DNA from: Heterobilharzia americana | Lineage: Eukaryota; Platyhelminthes; Trematoda; Strigeidida; Schistosomatidae | DNA: 64,000 nucleotides | Direction: 5' to 3' | Assembly: GCA_944470555.2 (NCBI GenBank) | Contig: OX104127.1 | Location: 47,544,934-47,608,933 of the forward strand | Shown: piece after piece, positions 57,801 through 64,000 of the stretch | Layout of the letters: each line of letters starts with the position of its first letter | Position numbering within the stretch: the stretch's first letter is position 1 | Position numbers and translations under genes: made by a program | The notes under the pieces: generated by a model | Database searches by the model: none | Told to the model about the DNA's origin: nothing | Seen by the model: only the letters and a program-made list of their open reading frames with translations

Positions 57801-60800
57801 ACGGATCGCAGGTGATCATTATCTAATGCGCATACATTTAGTGTGAAACTGGGTGATAAGTTCGTAAACCAATGAAATATTCTGTAACATTATAAGTGAT
57901 CAGACTACTCTGCTATATATCACAATCTAAGATCAAATTCAGACCTAAGTGTGCTAAAAGAACCTAGAAATATGTGTCCTTATTCTTAAAAAGAAAATAT
58001 TCAAATAGGGCTTTTAAGAAAACCGTTAATGTGTTTAGACAGGTTACACAATGTATCTATATCAATTTATTATCAGAGAAAATATGAAATTAGAAAATAC
58101 TTCAAACTGCATATGAACACAGATACTATGGTGTTTTCGCATAGCATGTGGGTTCTTACTTATTGCTATGGCAACACAAGCGGTCGGCATATTCGTTAAA
58201 ATGAATCACCACCACTACGCTAAAGCCATTCACAATGAATATGTTAATGATTACATATTTGCCTATTGCCTGGTCTAGTACAAAAAATGTACATAATGAT
58301 ATAACGACTAAACAAGATAAATCGTAATTTCCCATTATTAAACAGTGTCGAACTGCTCGAGATCTCTGTTGGTAGATGGGCTCCTATGTGGATGTCTCGA
58401 TACTAACGAATATTCACTATGTTGTATTCATTCTGGTGACTAGCAGTAGAATCCATGACGAGCGTTTCGTTTTATTTAGGACTCGTCAACTGGATGTACC
58501 TGCATCCCAGTGGGTGATGTAGTTCATACTGAAACTCGAACCCAGTAACCCTCGCTTTAAACTCCAATGCGTTATCCACTAGGCCATTGGAGCACGAGAG
58601 CCACCTCTTGTGCAACGGGTATCAGTTGTTGCTTGATACTTAAAATCTCCCATTGCTACAAAGGGTAGAATTTCTCGATCTCCGTTGGCAGATGGGCTCC
58701 TATGCATATGCCTTGATACCGCCGAATGTAACATGCTTAGAATTCCTGAAATTCTTTCGGTCGTAAATACCAAAAATACATACCTTTTTCTGTAGCGAGA
58801 AACATATCACTGGTTTCTAGTTAAACCCATCAATTTGTAAATCCCTAAGAATTAATATTATCCTGTCCTCTTAAAAAGTTTGTGATCTTTTTAATAGTTA
58901 GTTTCAGTCATGTAAGCAGATGTCTGACCAGAGTCATTAGGATAATAGAAATCGTTTGTTGGAGACACCTTAGTGACAGAGTTTAAAATTGGTTGCAATG
59001 GTGCAGATGTAGATGCTTCATCCTCTTTGAAGTCCTAAACATTTTCACTAACCGTCAACTATATATCTTCTCTCCTCTAACAGACTTTGGCCAACTTTAA
59101 TATCACTCATTTTCCATTCATCATTGCTTTGCACAATGCAGTTAAGTGTGATAACCTGTATGGATAGAATTTGGTGTAACATTTTACATTTATACATTCA
59201 GTGCAGCAACATGAATCTACTCCTTAGGTAATATGTCGAAAACACAGAAATATGCTTTGTAAAATGAACATACTATTTGCTAAGTAACAAAAGGTATCCA
59301 AATCGAACAGTTCATACAAAAACATATATTATAATCTTAACACTTACCATGACTTGAGTAGATAAAGATGTTGCAAAAAATACAGGTACATTCTCTACTT
59401 CACTCGAACTGTCCGGATTTATGAAACGGGGCAAAAATATTGCACACGATGCAGCAGGTCCAATTCCAGCATGTAATGTTTCTGTATCAAACAACTGGTG
59501 ACGATAAGAAAAGATGAATATATACATATAGAATAGATTGAAGTTAGGAAAGTAATTGGTGTTACTAAGGAGAATACTGAATCGTATTTGAAAACAGTAA
59601 TAGCAATAAGAGATATATAAAACTAGAAAACTGCACTACAGTGTGATTTACAGATAGTGTATGAGGGCTAACGAAACTGCTTAGTTATCCAAATATCGAT
59701 TAAAAACTGGTCGAATGTCAAATGACGTTGCTAACTGGTGATTAGTTCGTAGTAATGTGGGAATGATCATCTAACGTTGTGCTACCTGCTGATGTATTTA
59801 CTAACCTATTAAATGATTTGCTAGGTAAATAAAAACCAAGCTGACATGAAATGGTTTGTTTCATGTTGCTACCTCGACCAGACACCCAATATAACATTAG
59901 TCATGGCAGCGAAAAACTAAAAGTGTAGGTGGTTTCTCAAAAAAGTGTAACTTTCCCAATTTTTGAAACTATCATATTCGTATTCTCTCGAGTTTTATGC
60001 CAATTAGAAAAATGGAAGGTCGACATCTTCATCTACACACAAAAAAAGAATAGGGTGCTCGTGTCAAAAGTCCTAATTAATAGCTTTTCCAATAAGAAGA
60101 AAACTTGAACAATAACTGAAATTGCTGCAGAAGTATGCCTTGATGACACGATGTAGATATGATGCTCATTTTCGTGAAAATTCAACAAACCATAATCCCT
60201 CACATAGATCAGAAGAAATCTTTCTTCATAATTCGAAAGCGTTACCGTCCCTAAGGTTACATAACCCAATACTTAAACATTGTTAACTAAAGAAGTCAAA
60301 TAATGTTCATAATTTAATTTGAATAAGCAATGAAATGAACCCGTTAGTTTGTTAATGTGCTCAGTATGATATTCTATTCTCGATGACGGCAACTCTTGGT
60401 GTGTGAAATTGACAGGTTTTAAAAATATGATCAAAAGGTATGGTCAAGTGAAACAATTCAAAAAATATCAAAATAAGCGGTATTGATAAAGTCTTCAGTA
60501 CAAACTTTCCTGATGAATGGGAGACTAATCATCTTACCTGAAGCTTTTCATACTCTTCAAATATGTCGACTGAAAATCTTTGAGATAGGTATTTTGTTAC
60601 AAAATCGATCGATAGTTTAGTTGAAATACATGAAATCCAACTTAATACATCTAGGTTGTATAACCATATAAATCCATCTGATAAAGAAACAGCAATCAAA
60701 TTTCCATCTTCTGAAACAGAAGTTAGATGTGCTTTCGCACCGGAATGAGCACATAGTTGTGAATACCAATGATCTGGAGACAGATGCGGAAGATTTAACT

Positions 60801-62023
60801 CCCTTGAACAATCAAGTCTCAATTTTCCATCACCACGTTTCAAATGATAGACATTCGGTAATTTCGGAAGTGTTCTTGAGTTGACTCCATCTACACGATG
60901 TGACACAGAATCAAGGGAACCTTCACCAACCATAACCAAAAGATCTAACGTGGGATTAGCGGCTATACACTGAAGCTGGTACGTGAAGTCAGGAAGCAAC
61001 TGCTTAGGCTAGAAAGATGAATAGATAATAGACATTAACACATTGCATAAATATCTAGAAAATAGACAGGTTTTTACTCGATATTTTCAGGAATATTCGT
61101 TGGGAAACGTATCCAATCTGATTCTTCTCATATCCTTTGAATATCCAACGTTTGTTCACGAATCACAAATAAGTGGAAAACAAAGGATGATGCTTTATGA
61201 TTTTGACTCCATGCAACTTTAGATAACTTTCTCCGCGTAAACATATCTTTTAAAAATGAGCACTTCCTTATTTTAATACCTGTATCATGAATAATTAAAA
61301 AGGACTTCCTCTTATTAGTGATTTGAATAATCCTGCAAAAACTATTGTCCCAAAAATCTGCAACTTCTGCACCCAATTCGTGGAATGAATGACGTAAATT
61401 TTATTTCAAAAATGACCCCTTCATTTACCGTTATGCAAAACAACTACAAACTTTATGAGTAAGCCATAATGGACAGCTGGACAAAAAGGAGCGAGTAAAA
61501 TCCTGTAATCATTTACACTACCTAAAACGACTGAGTTAGAAAGCACTGTAACATACATTTTGAGGGTAACACTAACATCATTAATGAATAACTAACCTCA
61601 GCAGTAATACAGCATGGCATATTCTGTGCACCATCAACTCGAGCTATCTCAGTTAGTCGAGGTAATTCAGCCAATACAGTTGGCGCTGGAACATCAATCG
61701 GTAGAGAACCAAATACAGATAATGCCATATCTGAACGTTTTCGACGTCTAATTGTTCCTGAATGAGATGCATCTGAATCATTCGATTCTACATAAAAATT
61801 GACGCTTTCATCTGTCAAATGTCGACCATTTTGCTTCAAATAAGTTAAACCGTAGACACTAACTTCATCATCGTCATTACCTCCGGCATCTAAATCACAA
61901 CTACCCCTGTGGTGTAGAAAATAATCATTTGGAAGTTGATCAATCTCATCATCTGACATGATTTCATCAAAAGGATAAAACTCTCCACTTGGAATTTGTT
62001 CGGCAACAGGAAGTGTTGAAATT
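33166..62023 (-). CDS. WD40-repeat protein gene, ten exons, 5' end missing
   Basis: The only host gene I can support. Ten exons (61597-62023, 60538-61008, 59348-59494, 56937-57128, 56414-56836, 51430-51801, 46131-46391, 40151-40678, 35144-35322, 33166-33880) join in frame through GT-AG introns into 1,237 codons plus TAA. The first exon starts with one base of a split codon, so at least one upstream exon is missing. Residues 1-142 are acidic and low in complexity. WD40 blades follow from about residue 143 to the end (for example SLSDGFIWLYNLD, GGTASGRVLIWRI, SVDGVIKRWDV, GSSDQTAKVWLLP, GDDEGTLRVWRLT, LSDRLCVWPFE), enough for two propellers. The last blades and the end (TIVTVDPNTGTLYIFDP) recall the Apaf-1 C-terminus, but no CARD or NB-ARC domain is in view, so the family is left open. 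Introns range from 100 bp to 5.5 kb and carry many transposons. Confidence 0.85.
33881..35143 (-). other. Intron I-J of the WD40 gene
   Basis: AT-rich intron without a recognisable gene or mobile element. Confidence 0.6.
35144..35322 (-). CDS. WD40 gene, exon I
   Basis: 59 codons plus two bases; acceptor TTTTTGTTTCACGAAG, donor GTAAGT. It starts VWLLPSGTLAFDTGKH, then a full blade with CVRSVAFRPV and LVTGDDEGTLRVWRLTTQ. It ends in the split codon AT|G. Confidence 0.88.
35525..35635 (-). mobile_element. tRNA-derived SINE, third family, diverged
   Basis: The minus strand shows CTCATTGGTCCAGGGAATTG (A-box region) and AAGTTCGAACACCACTCC (B-box region), the same layout as the copies at 28466 and 49454. 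Confidence 0.6.
35816..39072 (+). mobile_element. RTE-like LINE, near full length, with 14-bp target-site duplication
   Basis: Insertion of 3,257 bp in the intron between WD40 exons H and I, on the strand opposite to the gene. It is flanked by AATTCCATGATCCA at 35802-35815 and 39073-39086 and ends in a TAA repeat (about 39052-39072). The 5' region carries GCCCGGGTAAAGAGGGAAGG and the body holds one endonuclease-RT gene. A flanking direct repeat plus a simple-repeat tail is what target-primed reverse transcription produces. Confidence 0.9.
35880..38637 (+). pseudogene. RTE-like endonuclease-reverse transcriptase, disabled
   Basis: Endonuclease: VNVGTWNVRTMFEPSKAAQI, EVLGICESRWNGSG, then IIQCYAPTNNAEQEKKEDF, KILMGDMNAKLGGDN, KNQIDFISISRKWRRSL, GSDHYLVQGTF. 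Reverse transcriptase: GKAAGPDGIPPEALR, NWRGITLLSTPSKILSRII, QAGFRKYKSCADQIATL, FIDFEKAFDSVDREVIW, TGVKQGCLLSPMIF, and LDFADDLCLMSHKLEDLQ (FADD in place of YADD). Defects: a frame change at about 36340-36380, a TGA at 36460-36462, a frame change at about 36640-36710, a 5-base duplication at 38091-38100 producing a TGA, and a TGA at 38635-38637. Weak C-terminal remains reach about 39055. A His4-Gln6 run is encoded at about 38368-38398. Confidence 0.88.
39112..39731 (+). repeat. 620-bp repeat segment, isolated copy in an intron
   Basis: Appears identical by eye to 27822-28441 and 48810-49429, with sharp edges and different flanks, 40 bases right of the RTE-like insertion. It may be a solo LTR, but the flanks GAAAC and CATCC do not form a duplication. 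Confidence 0.75.
39732..40150 (-). other. Intron H-I, right part
   Basis: AT-rich intron sequence with no element recognised. Confidence 0.5.
40151..40678 (-). CDS. WD40 gene, exon H
   Basis: 176 codons, phase 0; acceptor TTTTGCGCTCTCAG, donor GTTAGT. It starts VWYLSDVHHS, has a middle blade with MLVCFTAGHDGRVFGREL, and ends DADIGPNGQWLVTGSSDQTA plus K, completed by VWLLP of exon I. Confidence 0.88.
40679..41117 (-). other. Intron G-H, left part
   Basis: AT-rich intron sequence with nothing recognised. Confidence 0.5.
41118..41220 (-). mobile_element. Hammerhead-SINE tail fragment, minus copy of inverted pair 2
   Basis: The minus strand reads AAGGAGTACTGTATTAGGAA, GAAATAGCTCCCAGG and GATGTCAGTTTGTGATGAA. 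These are degenerate versions of the SINE's ribozyme 3' half and tail. The tRNA-like head is missing. Confidence 0.5.
41280..41456 (+). mobile_element. Hammerhead-SINE, plus copy of inverted pair 2
   Basis: tRNA-like head with GAATGGCCAATGCGTTC (A-box region) and CCTGAGTTCGATCCC (B box). It is followed by CACTGCTGAGGAGTCGCAAA, CTAGGATGAAAAGCTGTTCA and GTCCTCCCAG. The CTGAGGA core and stem I (CACTG with CAGT) are kept, but stem II is weakened and one base of stem III is lost. Confidence 0.7.
41488..42920 (-). repeat. SINE/RTE scraps in intron G-H
   Basis: A degenerate third-family SINE lies at about 41488-41560. At 42230-42390 a fragment resembling the 3' UTR of the 53.3-kb RTE-like family is read (TTTTGATATCACTCTTTTTA and GAAGTGTGGCAAAATGAGCC). 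At 42830-42915 a minus-strand tRNA-like segment shows TAGCTTAATGCTAACG and GGTTCGAGTC. The rest is AT-rich with nothing recognised. Confidence 0.5.
42921..43789. other. Intron G-H, no recognisable element
   Basis: AT-rich. A short TG run lies at 43361-43373. The 71-codon ORF at 43144-43359 has no motif. Confidence 0.4.
43790..44510 (+). mobile_element. RTE-like LINE 3' fragment
   Basis: The plus frames read VLSVLLYDCETWPLKVEDIE (compare VLLYGCETWPLKVEDM in the 12.8-kb element) and KVELGWKKTQGGETKMWYQY, followed by a 3' UTR with TTTGTCTACTTGGTATCAGT and AGTGTGTCAACTTGAAAAG. It is 5' truncated and has several stops. A run of ten C lies at about 44372-44381. Confidence 0.75.
44540..45240. repeat. 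tRNA-like SINE scraps and AT-rich intron
   Basis: The minus strand at 44560-44630 shows GGGTTCGATCCC with an upstream CTCATAAGTG region. At 45175-45240 the plus strand shows GAAGTGTGGCAACTTC (the RTE 3' word) joined to CTGGTTCGAATCC (a B box). Between them lies AT-rich sequence with no gene. Confidence 0.5.
45505..45668 (-). mobile_element. Hammerhead-SINE, minus copy of inverted pair 3
   Basis: The minus strand has the tRNA-like head (CAGTGGCTCAAGGGTAACG, then CTGGGTCCGACTCCCGG). The ribozyme region follows: GCACTGATGAGGAGTCC, CATACTA, GGACGAACCAGCTGTC and TGGTGCTCCCAGG. Stem II is perfect. The core is changed at two places (ATGAGGA and GAAC). Confidence 0.7.
45782..45955 (+). mobile_element. 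Hammerhead-SINE, plus copy of inverted pair 3, best-preserved ribozyme
   Basis: tRNA-like head: A-box region GCCCAGTGGTAACGTG at about 45790-45805 and B box GGATTCAATCC at about 45831. Then the hammerhead at 45860-45905 and a tail CCCAGGTTCCCAATG...GATGTCAGTCCCTGATG. The layout (tRNA-like promoter, ribozyme, short tail) is that of schistosome Sm-alpha SINEs, but the ribozyme sequence differs from the classical one at 58441-58500. Confidence 0.75.
45860..45905 (+). ncRNA. Type I hammerhead ribozyme motif, nearly intact
   Basis: Stem I 5' strand GCACT 45860-45864; core CTGAGGA 45866-45872; stem II GTCC 45873-45876, loop AAAACAA, GGAC 45884-45887; GAAA 45888-45891; stem III CAG/CTG 45892-45897; then T and C 45898-45899, with the expected cut after C45899; stem I 3' strand AGTGC 45901-45905. 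All conserved core bases match the hammerhead consensus. The only flaw is an A-C mismatch next to the core (A45865 and C45900). Confidence 0.75.
46131..46391 (-). CDS. WD40 gene, exon G
   Basis: 87 codons, phase 0; acceptor ATCTCTTCTTTCAG, donor GTAATG. It starts VYSLHFDDSKLYGIVKRYY and ends in LLVVVGIYESGCVK, the blade core completed by VWYLS in exon H. Confidence 0.85.
46392..47009 (-). other. Intron F-G, left part
   Basis: AT-rich intron, nothing recognised before the SINE at 47010. Confidence 0.5.
47010..47140 (-). mobile_element. tRNA-derived SINE, third family, at the left edge of block 2
   Basis: About 140 bases (from roughly 46995) match 49440-49580 with a few differences. It ends exactly where the duplicated block starts (ATCACATATTTT then CTGACA). 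Confidence 0.65.
47141..48000 (+). pseudogene. Gypsy integrase relic, second copy
   Basis: Same reading, same damaged second-Asp region (TSAEAH) and same frame change as at 26153-27012, so the copies were made after the gene had died. No protease or RT precedes it here. Confidence 0.8.
48810..49429 (+). repeat. 620-bp repeat segment, copy in block 2
   Basis: Same segment as 27822-28441 and 39112-39731. Confidence 0.75.
49454..49563 (-). mobile_element. tRNA-derived SINE, third family, in block 2
   Basis: Minus-strand tRNA-like element with GGTTCGAACACC as B box; the same copy as at 28466-28575. Confidence 0.65.
51430..51801 (-). CDS. WD40 gene, exon F
   Basis: 124 codons, phase 0. I chose the acceptor ATAATTTTAG before 51801 because the nearer CCCAG (before 51784) would bring an early stop in phase. 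A Ser/Asn/Lys-rich linker leads to AVSFWKSGFFVAVAFNTGNV, a blade core completed by VYSLH of exon G. Donor GTAAGT. Confidence 0.82.
51980..52039. repeat. Perfect 23-bp inverted repeat with 14-base loop
   Basis: Left arm 51980-52002 and right arm 52017-52039 are exact complements. The loop 52003-52016 is all A/T. Outside the perfect stem one mismatch, one wobble and six further pairs extend it to about 51972-52047. It lies in the WD40 intron between exons E and F. Confidence 0.85.
52478..52925 (-). mobile_element. RTE-like LINE 3' fragment (same family as 35.8-39.1 kb)
   Basis: Read on minus, it follows 38635-39072 of the RTE-like element: MEMDWAYTEKADWGHH, then WASESDMEEIVQGRNESLW, then CCTATGTTCCACTAAGAATC and a tail AATAATAATGATAATAAA. 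It is 5' truncated at about 52925. Confidence 0.8.
53270..55620 (+). pseudogene. RTE-like LINE, decayed (same family as the 12.64-15.71 kb copy)
   Basis: The endonuclease start is preserved in broken frames: FNVRTLC at about 53289, MDVCCVPETGIQDPSVV at 53355, then SKFTLRVSGD and SRGLAGVG. Further on: FNAQVERLSQSERHLEGIYR (53760), HPEETRGDIKSSVETLVKT (54205), DWEYADDIFLLHRDADKVQ (54721; the YADD block), and QISAHIRKARSAFANLSHLW (54957). The thumb region reads VLLYGCETWPLKVED-like near 55085. The fingers region of the RT is deleted between about 54480 and 54600. The 3' UTR resembles those at 42230 and 44390. It lies in WD40 intron E-F on the opposite strand. Confidence 0.8.
55621..56413 (-). 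other. Intron E-F next to exon E
   Basis: AT-rich; no gene or element recognised. Confidence 0.5.
56414..56836 (-). CDS. WD40 gene, exon E
   Basis: 141 codons, phase 0; acceptor TCCTCTTTTAATAG, donor GTAAGT. It starts IWRIRDGCKLVEL, includes a full blade ending LLTASVDGVIKRWDVG, a Ser/Pro-rich loop, then VFSVWFGECGSLLVVGRR. Confidence 0.88.
56937..57128 (-). CDS. WD40 gene, exon D
   Basis: 64 codons, phase 0; acceptor TTTCTTTCATTCAG, donor GTAAGT. It starts with VWCLPDN and ends in AGGTASGRVL, which is completed by IW of exon E across an intron of only 100 bp. Confidence 0.88.
57129..58330 (-). other. Intron C-D, left part
   Basis: AT-rich intron; nothing recognised. Confidence 0.5.
58331..58735 (-). 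mobile_element. Sm-alpha-type SINE with hammerhead, plus part of a second tandem unit
   Basis: Read on minus: a leader (58735-58648), a tRNA-like part with CCTAGTGGATAACGC (A box) and GGGTTCGAGTTTC (B box) at 58594-58520, then the hammerhead at 58500-58441. After this a second copy of the leader starts (58430-58331; shared words GGAGCCCATCT and AACRGAGATC). The order and the ribozyme words are those known from the Sm-alpha SINE/satellite of Schistosoma. It lies in WD40 intron C-D in the gene's own orientation. Confidence 0.8.
58441..58500 (-). ncRNA. Sm-alpha hammerhead ribozyme, degenerate
   Basis: Minus strand: CATCCAG, TTGACGA in place of CTGACGA, GTCC with loop TAAATA and AAAC in place of GGAC, then CGAAACGCTCGTC and ATGGATTC. 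Stem I (ATCCA with TGGAT) is kept. The first core C is changed and stem II is broken, so cleavage is doubtful. Confidence 0.7.
58736..59347 (-). other. Intron C-D, right part
   Basis: At about 59090-59190 a weak RTE 3'-UTR-like word (GCAGTTAAGTGTGATAACC) is seen. No gene. Confidence 0.4.
59348..59494 (-). CDS. WD40 gene, exon C
   Basis: 49 codons, phase 0; acceptor TTATCGTCACCAG, donor GTAAGTG. It encodes LFDTETLHAGIGPAASCAIF and VFFATSLSTQVM, the end of which is completed by VW at the start of exon D. Confidence 0.85.
59495..60537 (-). other. Intron B-C
   Basis: AT-rich intron of 1,043 bp; nothing recognised. The 78-codon minus ORF at 60033-60269 lacks motifs and splice context. Confidence 0.5.
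60538..61008 (-). CDS. WD40 gene, exon B
   Basis: 157 codons, phase 0 at both ends; acceptor TCATCTTTCTAG, donor GTAAGA. It contains the first blades: LQCIAANPTLDLLVMVGEG and TSVSEDGNLIAVSLSDGF followed by IWLYNLDVLSW, then a helical-looking IDFVTKYLSQRFSVDIFEEY. Confidence 0.85.
61009..61596 (-). other. Intron A-B
   Basis: 588 bp between exons A and B. A minus ORF of 82 codons (61128-61376) is open inside it but is not needed to keep the frame and shows no WD motif. Confidence 0.5.
61597..62023 (-). CDS. WD40 gene, exon A (first visible)
   Basis: The acceptor TTTGCCTTCAG precedes 62023 and the donor GTTAGT follows 61597. One base completes a split codon, then 142 codons follow. The product is acidic and disordered-looking (DEIMSDDEIDQLPNDYF, NDDDEVSVYGL) with a basic patch TIRRRKRSDMALSVFGS. 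No WD repeat is seen here. An ATG at 61959 exists, but the open frame and acceptor argue that translation starts further upstream. Confidence 0.75.
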
Positions 62024-64000
62024 CTGAAGGCAAAGAGAAATAAATACAGTACAATATTCTACGAAGGACAAAACATAACTGTATAACAGAAGACAAATAT
62101 AATACTTATGCTAACTAATTATTGAAGTGATTTCAGAGCTAAGCGGATAGAAATCAAAATACTGAGTGAATACATAGCAATATCGACTCGGGATTATTAG
62201 TTGTACCAACTAATGCATTAGCTGAAATGAAAGATCGTGATTACCGGAACACGATAAGAACAGGCTTCAATTACTTGACCAAAATTTTGAATAGGGCATA
62301 ACCTCGAGTGCGTTGAAACCAATAGCTGAGCAACGAAGTGTTCAGGTATTAAAGTATTACGCAGAAAAGCCAAAGCAATCAAAGAAGTTATGACCTAGTT
62401 GGAACATGTGTCACCTACGCATAGTAAGATTTTAAAAAGTCAAAGTTGGGTAAACCAAGACACGACCCAATGAACAAAATTTCTTACAGTTGATCTGAAA
62501 GGTGTAGCTATATATCGATTTAATGGGTGGGGTCCACAACATAATCAAAACAGACCTTTGGAGATTACGCGACACATCTTGGAATTCATCAGAGAGCAGG
62601 AAGACATATTCAAAACTTATCTGTGTTTAAATGGCATTATGACATATCAGCAGTTACCCCGAGGTTTCGGACAAGCCTTGCTGATGAGTGACAAAAAGTA
62701 CGAAACGTAGGCCGACGGCTTCCAGCCAACATCAATATTGTAATTCCCTCTCAGTTCCTTCCCCTTTTGTTCGATGGCTTCTCAAGATTGTCGATTATTT
62801 TCATTTTCTTTCCTTAAATTTAGCGTCACTGTGTGAATGCGAGGTGTGGTAACTTTGAAAGATGAGTAGTTTTCCAGGTTCCATGTTGTATGTGTTAATC
62901 AACAAAAGAATGTACGAACTGCACAGTTGAAACGTATAGGCAGATGACAAGTTGATGCTAGTGAATCCGGTTTTTTCATTGGGAAAGAGAACTGTTAGCC
63001 CATTTACATCTGAGATAGTCACGTTTGGCCGCGGCAGGATTCGAACCATCGACCTGTCACGGACCAAATTTTCGGTTCACCTTCAACCACCACACAGTAT
63101 CAACCCATTTATAGTTGAAACAATTATCAAGTTCCCGATGGTGTTTCAGTACTTCCAGATAACAACCAAGGATGACAAGCATTCAACATTGCATAAAATT
63201 GAAAGTCAAAGTGAAATATTATTATCGATTACTTGAGTATCCACTAAACAATGAATCAACTTCCTGTGAATAAAAGCAACACTTCATCACTATGTTGCAT
63301 TTCATAGCAAAACGAATATTGCAACTGTTCGGTTGACTGTAGGATTCTTACACAAAAATCCTCGTTACATCTGAGTAACATGGAATATCTGGTGGATGTT
63401 TTCAATTATGGCGACATATGTCTACGAAATACTTTGAAGCATTTTCACATGCATTGAGCGACATAACTGGGATAGTTCTATGTAAACTCCATCTACTCGT
63501 TGTCCACTAGATGTTTACAAAGTATCTCAAAGCATTAGTGACACTCAACAAAATCACTGAATACATATTAGGATAGACGCATACGAAGAAGCAACCCACA
63601 GGAGTCACTAGTCTTAACATCTGCTACATATCAGTTTCCAGACTTCCTACAAAATTATTGGTATTATGGAGTGTCGTTTATTTTCTTAGCAAGCTGTCTA
63701 TGCAATATGAAGGCCAAGTTTAGGCCTGGTATGTCGATGAAGAAAATGAAAACTTATTTATAAAACTTATAAATGCTCTCATTCATTTGTGTGTTTAATC
63801 AACTGCCAACTAATTCCACACTTGGAACTACCAATACGTCAACAGAAGTTTAACAGCAAGTTGCAGTTAAATGATAAACTGCAAATAACATCATGAGACT
63901 CACAAATCACTTATTAGCCTATTTTACTGGGTCATGAGCCCTACCAACCTAATAATCTGACAAGTTGTAGAACACTTGTTCCTCAGACAGTTGAGATTCT
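62024..64000 (-). other. Upstream region or first visible intron of the WD40 gene
   Basis: No further exon could be placed. At 62760-62870 there is a RTE 3'-UTR-like word (GAGGTGTGGTAACTTTG). At about 63028-63070 the minus strand has a tRNA-like B box (GGTTCGAATCCTGCC). The rest is AT-rich without signal. Confidence 0.45.

Noticed and set aside
33166..62023. Firm assignment of the WD40 gene as Apaf-1/CED-4-like
   Set aside because: Only the C-terminal blades resemble it from memory; CARD and NB-ARC domains are not in the window and WD40 similarity is weakly specific.

Overview
The window looks like genomic DNA from a schistosome (blood fluke). It has one multi-exon protein gene with long AT-rich introns, set in a dense and layered landscape of retroelements. 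Evidence for a schistosome includes tRNA-derived SINEs that carry hammerhead-ribozyme cores (the Sm-alpha hallmark), RTE- and CR1-like LINEs, Ty3/gypsy elements with a schistosome-type Gag, a CACTA-type transposase relic and a Penelope-like element. The species is inferred, not proven.

Left part (1-32 kb): mobile-element remains only. In order these are: a CR1-like LINE reverse transcriptase relic split by a 343-bp LTR-like repeat (0.3-1.6 kb); a LINE 5' half with a PHD-finger ORF1 and an endonuclease ORF2 (2.7-5.1 kb); a decayed CACTA-type transposase (5.4-7.2 kb); a G-rich minisatellite (8.2-8.7 kb); an LTR plus gag start of a Ty3/gypsy element (9.06-9.7 kb); a minus-strand CR1-like LINE (10.8-16.6 kb) interrupted by a nearly intact, 5'-truncated RTE-like LINE (12.64-15.71 kb); further LINE, LTR and gag scraps (17.9-20 kb); a plus-strand Ty3/gypsy pol relic (23.9-27.4 kb) split by an antisense copy of the 343-bp repeat; and a minus-strand Penelope-like relic (30.7-32 kb).

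Right part (33-62 kb): one minus-strand gene. I can join ten exons in frame, with GT-AG introns, into 1,237 codons plus a stop of a WD40-repeat protein. Its 5' end lies beyond the window or was not found. Several introns end exactly where a WD40 blade's Val/Ile-Trp strand begins. The introns hold most of the remaining repeats: a complete but dead RTE-like element with a 14-bp target-site duplication (35.8-39.1 kb), RTE fragments (43.8, 52.5 and 53.3-55.6 kb), hammerhead SINEs (41.3, 45.5-45.9 and 58.4 kb), and a 4.17-kb block (47.14-51.31 kb) that repeats 26.15-30.33 kb almost base for base.

The most interesting signals are: a second hammerhead-SINE family with an almost intact core, found three times as head-to-head inverted pairs; a 9-bp hairpin whose loop is the start codon of a LINE ORF2 overlapping the ORF1 stop; a 23-bp perfect intronic hairpin; and the 4.17-kb near-identical duplication. 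No CRISPR array, rRNA gene or intact tRNA gene was seen.
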